Part shown: in pieces, positions 59,837-64,000 of the stretch
Layout of the letters: each line of letters opens with the position of its first letter
How positions within the stretch are numbered: position 1 is the stretch's first letter
Source: Gremmenia infestans
Taxonomy: Eukaryota; Ascomycota; Leotiomycetes; Helotiales; Hamatocanthoscyphaceae
Reading direction: 5' to 3'
NCBI GenBank assembly: GCA_032629725.1
Contig: JAFEVB010000004.1
Location: 62,001 to 126,000 of the forward strand
DNA length: 64,000 bases
The notes under the pieces: model-generated
Seen by the model: only the letters and a program-made list of their open reading frames with translations
Database searches by the model: none
What the model was told of the DNA's origin: nothing
Translations under genes and position numbers: made by a program

Positions 59837-61716
59837 CTAATGAGCAGCAATGCCATTCTGGCCATTGGCACCATTCACTTGGTGATCTCCCTTGGTGGGG
59901 GCACCATTGTTACCACTGCCTCTAATCGAAGCACGGCTCATCCCGTTCGCAGCCTTATTGCCACTATCCTTCGCCATACCGTTGTGCGTACCATTGAAGG
60001 TCAAGCCAGAAATACCATCGTATCCCTTCACACCAGTGGCCTTCTCTAGACGCGACGCAAGATCTTCAGATACTTCGCGGAAGATGGCGATCTGGCGCTT
60101 GATGATCTCCTCCTTCTTGCAGTTGGCCATGTGGCCGGAGATGTTGTGAATGAAGCGTTCCTTGGCTTTCTCATCGAAGACCTTCTCCCACAGCGCACGA
60201 GGGGCGTTGAAATCCTCGGGGCGGATCTCGGATAGGAAGGTAATGGCATCGCTGGTAAACTGGCCGTGGACCTTATCGAGATTGGTCTTCCGCTCGTGGA
60301 AGTGGATGGGCTCGATCGAGGACATGTAGTTTGGTCTTGCTCCTTGGTTGTTGAAGGCCATGGCGCCGTCGCGCTGGAAGTTCGCCATGCGGTAGTTGGG
60401 CCGGGGTGCATTGATGGGCAATTGCTGGTAGTTTGCGCCGATGCGATAACGGTGCGTATCAGCGTAGGAAAAAAGCCTGGATTGAAGTACTGGATCAGCG
60501 GAGGGCTCGATACCTGGCACATAATGCGACGGGTTGAATGCAGCCTGCTCGATTTCTGCAAAGTAGTTGACTGCATTCTCGTTGAGAGTGAACTCTCCGA
60601 TCTCTCGGAGGGGGAATTGCTTATGTGGCCAGACGTGAGTAAGATCAAATATGTTGATTCTCTGCTTTTCCCATAACTCTTCGGCTTCCTTTGCAGTCAT
60701 GGTCTGCACTTCAAGAGTCCATGATGGGAAGTCGCCACTTTCAATCGCGCCGTACAAATCTTTTTGCGAGTAGTCCGGACCCTTCTCAGCAGCCTGTTCT
60801 TGAGTCAAGAATTTGGTTCCTTGCTTGCTTATCATGTGAAATTGAGCGTAAACCCACTCGCTGTTCTTGTTGACAAGCTTAGTCGTGTGGCCATAGTAGC
60901 CGTGCATATGGCGATAGCCGTCTGGAATACCTCTGTCACCCATGAGAATCATGACCTGGTGGACAGACTCGGGATTCTGAGAAAGATAATCCCAAAACAT
61001 CGTCGAGTCGTCGGCGTGGGTCAGATGTGTCGAAGGGTCCCGCTTCTGTGTATGGATGAAGTAGGGAAACTTGGCTGGATCTCTCAAAAAGAAGACTGGA
61101 GTGTTATTGGCGACCAAGTCCCAGTTCCCTTCATCGGTTCTGAACTATTGACGAATTAGCAGGAGTAAAGGTGGAGTTGGTTGGTGTTGATAACTCGAGA
61201 GTTATTTCAATAGTCAAAATCCCACATGCTGTGGACACTTTGGCTGATGACACAGCTCTCAACTTTGAAAGTGCTCAAACAGAAATGTAGGTTTTTGTAT
61301 TAAATTTGGCTTACCTTTACTGAGAAACCTCTTGGATCCCGAGCACAGTCGTGGGAGCCGGCCTCGCCACCAACTGTCGAGAATCGGACAGTGACTGGAC
61401 ATTCCTTCCCTTTCGTGAACATATCCGCAATAGAGAGGTCCTCGAGACCCTTCGTGGCTTTGAAAACACCATGGGCACCGCTGCCCTTGGCATGCACAAC
61501 TCGCTCGGGGATACGCTCGCGGTCGAAGTGAGAGATCAGATCAATCAGATGGAAATCTTGCAAAAGCAATGGGCCATTCTCTCCTGCACGCTGCGACTCG
61601 TATGGATGAGGCATGGGAGCACCATTACTTGTTGTGTAGACAGTGTCTTGGGATTTCGCTGATCGATCATCTTGGTAGCTGCGATATTGATCGCCGCTTG
61701 TTTTTGTAGAAGTCAT
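59837..61716 (-). CDS. Monofunctional heme catalase (small-subunit clade)
   Basis: Converts hydrogen peroxide to water and oxygen; cytosolic or peroxisomal. Exons are 61716-61315 and 61144-59837 with a 170-bp intron (GTAAG...TAG, phase 0). The product is 569 residues. Active-site residues: His75 in RVVHAKGSGAHG, the Asn of VANNTPVFF (147/148) and proximal heme ligand Tyr361 in RLFSYADTHRYRIG. The RFSTV and RDPRGFSVK blocks end exon 1 and join FRTDEGNWDL. There is no signal peptide, so it is intracellular, unlike large secreted fungal catalases. The C-terminus has an Asn/Gly-rich extension of about 70 residues ending GIAAH, which is not a standard peroxisomal SKL-type signal. It is the upstream neighbour of the A-T-R-R reductase and divergent from a Zn2Cys6 gene. 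Confidence 0.95.
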
Positions 61717-62674
61717 ATTGGAATAAGATGTGTGAACAGATCAGTATGCAAAATCTATACAGAGAAGATGATTGAGGAGGAAAAACAGTTTATTTACGCG
61801 TCTCGCCTTTGTCGTAGAAGAATCTTCACATCATGATCTCATTGATGAGCTAACACACAATGGCCTAATGGTGATTCGTAGATGTCGACAGATGCATTTC
61901 TCTGTAGCTGCCACTGAGTTATCTTGATTGGAGGGAATGCATTTGAGGCTCTTGGATTTGCAGACTAAGAAGCGTAATGGTGTCGTCATACCCGTAGATG
62001 CGATGCTACCAAATAGCCTGTGGCGACAAAGAAGTCGAGAACGAGCGGTATTTGAAATGGATTACAAAGTGTTACGGAATCAAACAACGTTTATCAGACT
62101 TGGAATGTTGAGGAATCAGTAGGCCCTTTTCCTTTCTTTTCCTGCCTAGAAATGGTGGCGGGCTAGCGTAGCTTTTCTGGATCTTTATATCTTCACTTGA
62201 GAACAAAGAAAGGCTCTTACTAATAACTTGACACAATCACTTGTCAGGTCAGTAGGGATATAATACTTCTTGCATCACGCCGCTGATGTGACGGCGGAAA
62301 TATATTCCGCACAGCTTGACTCGAACCAAGAGGTATGAAGCATGAAGCAGGTATTTTCAACAATCAATCTGGCGCGGTTGAGGTGGACAAAACAGAGTTT
62401 GCGGGTCCCAAAACGAGTGGGAGGGAAGGAAGGGCCTAAGACCCCTGAAAATTGGCATAAACCTCCGTACCTTATAGGCCCAATACAGGGGATCTAGCGC
62501 TATAGTATATCGCCCCTCACCCCGCATTCTACGGCACGCGTGTCGCCCCTCCCCTCAACATCAACATGCTGCTGCCATCGCCTCGCTATATCTTCCGCTC
62601 AACTCACCCTTTGCATGTGTCCAGTCCTGCCACTTCTCCATGATACTCAGGTGACATTGCGCTGGGGGGGTGGG
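61717..62674. promoter_or_regulatory. Shared divergent region of the catalase and the second Zn2Cys6 gene
   Basis: 958 bp between divergent start codons. It contains a perfect palindrome gcggaa-ATATA-ttccgc at 62294-62310, that is inverted CGG triplets with a 9-nt spacer. No gene of its own. Confidence 0.6.
62294..62310. promoter_or_regulatory. Candidate Zn2Cys6 dimer site, CGG-N9-CCG
   Basis: Perfect 6-bp arms gcggaa and ttccgc around ATATA. Zn2Cys6 homodimers characteristically bind inverted CGG triplets at a fixed spacing. It is 385 bp or less upstream of the regulator start and about 580 bp upstream of the catalase start. Confidence 0.4.
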
Positions 62675-64000
62675 ATGTCTCCAGAACCCAGCAAACCTAT
62701 TAATGGCCGACGCGCAGTTTGTGATAACTGTCGGAGACGCAGTAAGTCTACCTTGCCTGCTACCTACCTACCTACCTACCCTTCCTGCCCTACCTACGCG
62801 TCCCTTCAGCTAGGCCATCACTACGGCCATATCCAAACTCTCCAAGACAACACCGAGGAAACAATTGCCCTCAAATTGTCGTCTCCTTATCTCTTGTCAC
62901 TGTCAGGTGTTCGGCTGTTTAGAATAGTGAGCTGACCTCAACTTTAGGAATTCGATGCGATGGCGAGTTTCCTTGCCAGCAATGTCAGTATGTTGCCTTG
63001 AGCTGCAAAAGGGATCATATTCCCAAAAGGAGGGGTCCGAAAAGAGGAAGTGGTAGAGTCATAAATGAGCTTCGCACTCAAGATGGCGACGGGAAACCGC
63101 AGGTGCAGTCCGCTAGTAGATCGAGTGGAAGCCACAGCACTGGTCCTCCATAGTGAGTTCTCGTTCTTTTAAATTTCATTTCTTTTTGTATACACCTCAA
63201 TTGCATCCAGAAACAGCCTACCTGCCGTACTTCTAATGCGACAGTATCGGTGATAGCGATGTGGGTCGATATATCTCGAGAACAACATTGGCATTGTCCC
63301 TTCCCAGCGCTAGTGACAGTTTTGGTGGAATACTTCTAATATCATAATACAGTATTGAACAGTGTATTCCAGACAGTGCCAATGGAAGCCCTTCGCCGAC
63401 CCCTAGCAAACCGCAGTGGCATCCCATCATGTCAGACCTGGCACATCTGTCGGATGAACCCATTAGCTATCTCAGCGATCAATATCGGCCCAACTCACCA
63501 AATTACTTTCACCTAATCCCAGTATGTCTTGAGCTATTTACGGAACACATATATCCGATAATGCCGCTAATTCACATGCCCACGCTGAGAGCTTCTATCA
63601 ACCGACCACTGGAAATGTTTGAGAAGAACCTCGTCTACTCTCTGTGTGCTCTCACATCGACACACATGTCTGGTAAAAGCATTTCAGCCCCTGGATCTCC
63701 GTCCTGGGAAGCTACTGGGCGCTTCTTCCTGGACGAATGCATCTCAGTACGGCAGTCTTACGACTTTGTTGAGGATAAGACATTAGGGGCTGTCATTTCT
63801 TCATACTTCCTCTCGACGGCGTCCTTCGAACTCAACCAATCTCGAAAGTCTTGGTATTATTTAAGAGAAGCTTTGACTATGGGCCAAGACCTTGGTCTGC
63901 ACGACGAAAAGTCGTATGTTGGATTACCTAATGCTGAAGCGCTTTGCCGGAGAAGAACATTTTGGATTCTATACGTTACCGAAAGGTTTGCTTGTTGTTG
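62675..64000 (+). CDS. Zn(II)2Cys6 fungal transcription factor, 3' end beyond the window
   Basis: Nuclear regulator, incomplete at the right edge. Exons are 62675-62741, 62948-63152 and 63353 to beyond 64000; introns are 206 and 200 bp. At least 305 residues are visible. The Zn cluster has Cys at 16, 19, 26, 32, 35 and 42 (C-x2-C-x6-C-x5-C-x2-C-x6-C) and is again split by intron 1. It is followed by KRDHIPKRRGPKRGSGRVIN, a basic linker of the type preceding a dimerisation element. The third exon is an uninterrupted frame reading into a fungal_trans-like middle homology region (SWYYLREALTMGQDLGLHDE, then CRRRTFWILYVTER). An alternative exon at 63245 was rejected because it runs into a stop. 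Intron 1 holds a CTAC repeat. Divergent from the catalase gene. Confidence 0.88.

Noticed and set aside
62310..62340. Minus-strand B-box-like ggttcgagtc
   Set aside because: No A-box at the right distance and no foldable tRNA.
63245..63352. Extra exon in the second Zn2Cys6 gene
   Set aside because: It reads into a stop before a usable donor; a single 200-bp intron keeps the frame.
1..64000. CRISPR arrays, operons, bacterial-type promoters
   Set aside because: The window is eukaryotic with introns throughout; no regularly spaced repeat-spacer arrays are present.

Overview
The window is nuclear DNA of a filamentous ascomycete (Pezizomycotina). The protein content looks Leotiomycete-like, but that rank is a guess. 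The evidence is many short GT-AG introns (about 45-200 bp), fungal-only families (Zn2Cys6 regulators, eqolisin peptidase, Uds1 septation protein, A-T-R-R adenylate-forming reductase), strand switching between neighbours, long untranslated leaders, and no operons. I rebuilt gene models by joining reading frames across introns; spliced lengths were checked for phase. Several apparent ORF starts are TTG or GTG codons, and I moved these to the first credible ATG or to an upstream exon.

Region 1 (0-35 kb) is mostly conserved housekeeping sequence. It holds 2-oxoglutarate dehydrogenase E1 (KGD1), TFIIH subunit Tfb1, an unknown disordered protein, a cysteine-free secreted eqolisin, a secreted GH5 glycanase whose upstream region carries a degenerate inverted-repeat element, a divergent ER pair (Dsc2/UBAC2-like rhomboid pseudoprotease and dolichol cis-prenyltransferase), an ING-family PHD protein, an F-box/LRR protein, a Uds1 coiled-coil protein and the mitochondrial i-AAA protease YME1.

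Region 2 (35.7-49.3 kb) is a four-finger C2H2 regulator followed by about 12 kb without a convincing gene. That stretch has local tandem repeats and two perfect GTACGGA-type hairpins, and separates the conserved block from the accessory block.

Region 3 (49.3-64 kb) looks like an accessory metabolic locus. It contains a DHA2-type MFS exporter with an apparent one-base frameshift, a divergently transcribed Zn2Cys6 regulator, a 1355-residue A-T-R1-R2 reductase (recovered only by splicing two reading frames together, and resembling the fungal glycine betaine reductase/NPS10 class), a catalase, and a second divergent Zn2Cys6 regulator cut by the window end. The catalase/regulator intergenic region contains an inverted CGG-N9-CCG palindrome suited to a Zn2Cys6 dimer. 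The most interesting hypothesis is a regulated betaine/choline-type carboxylate reduction module coupled to peroxide detoxification. Its cohesion as one system is inference.
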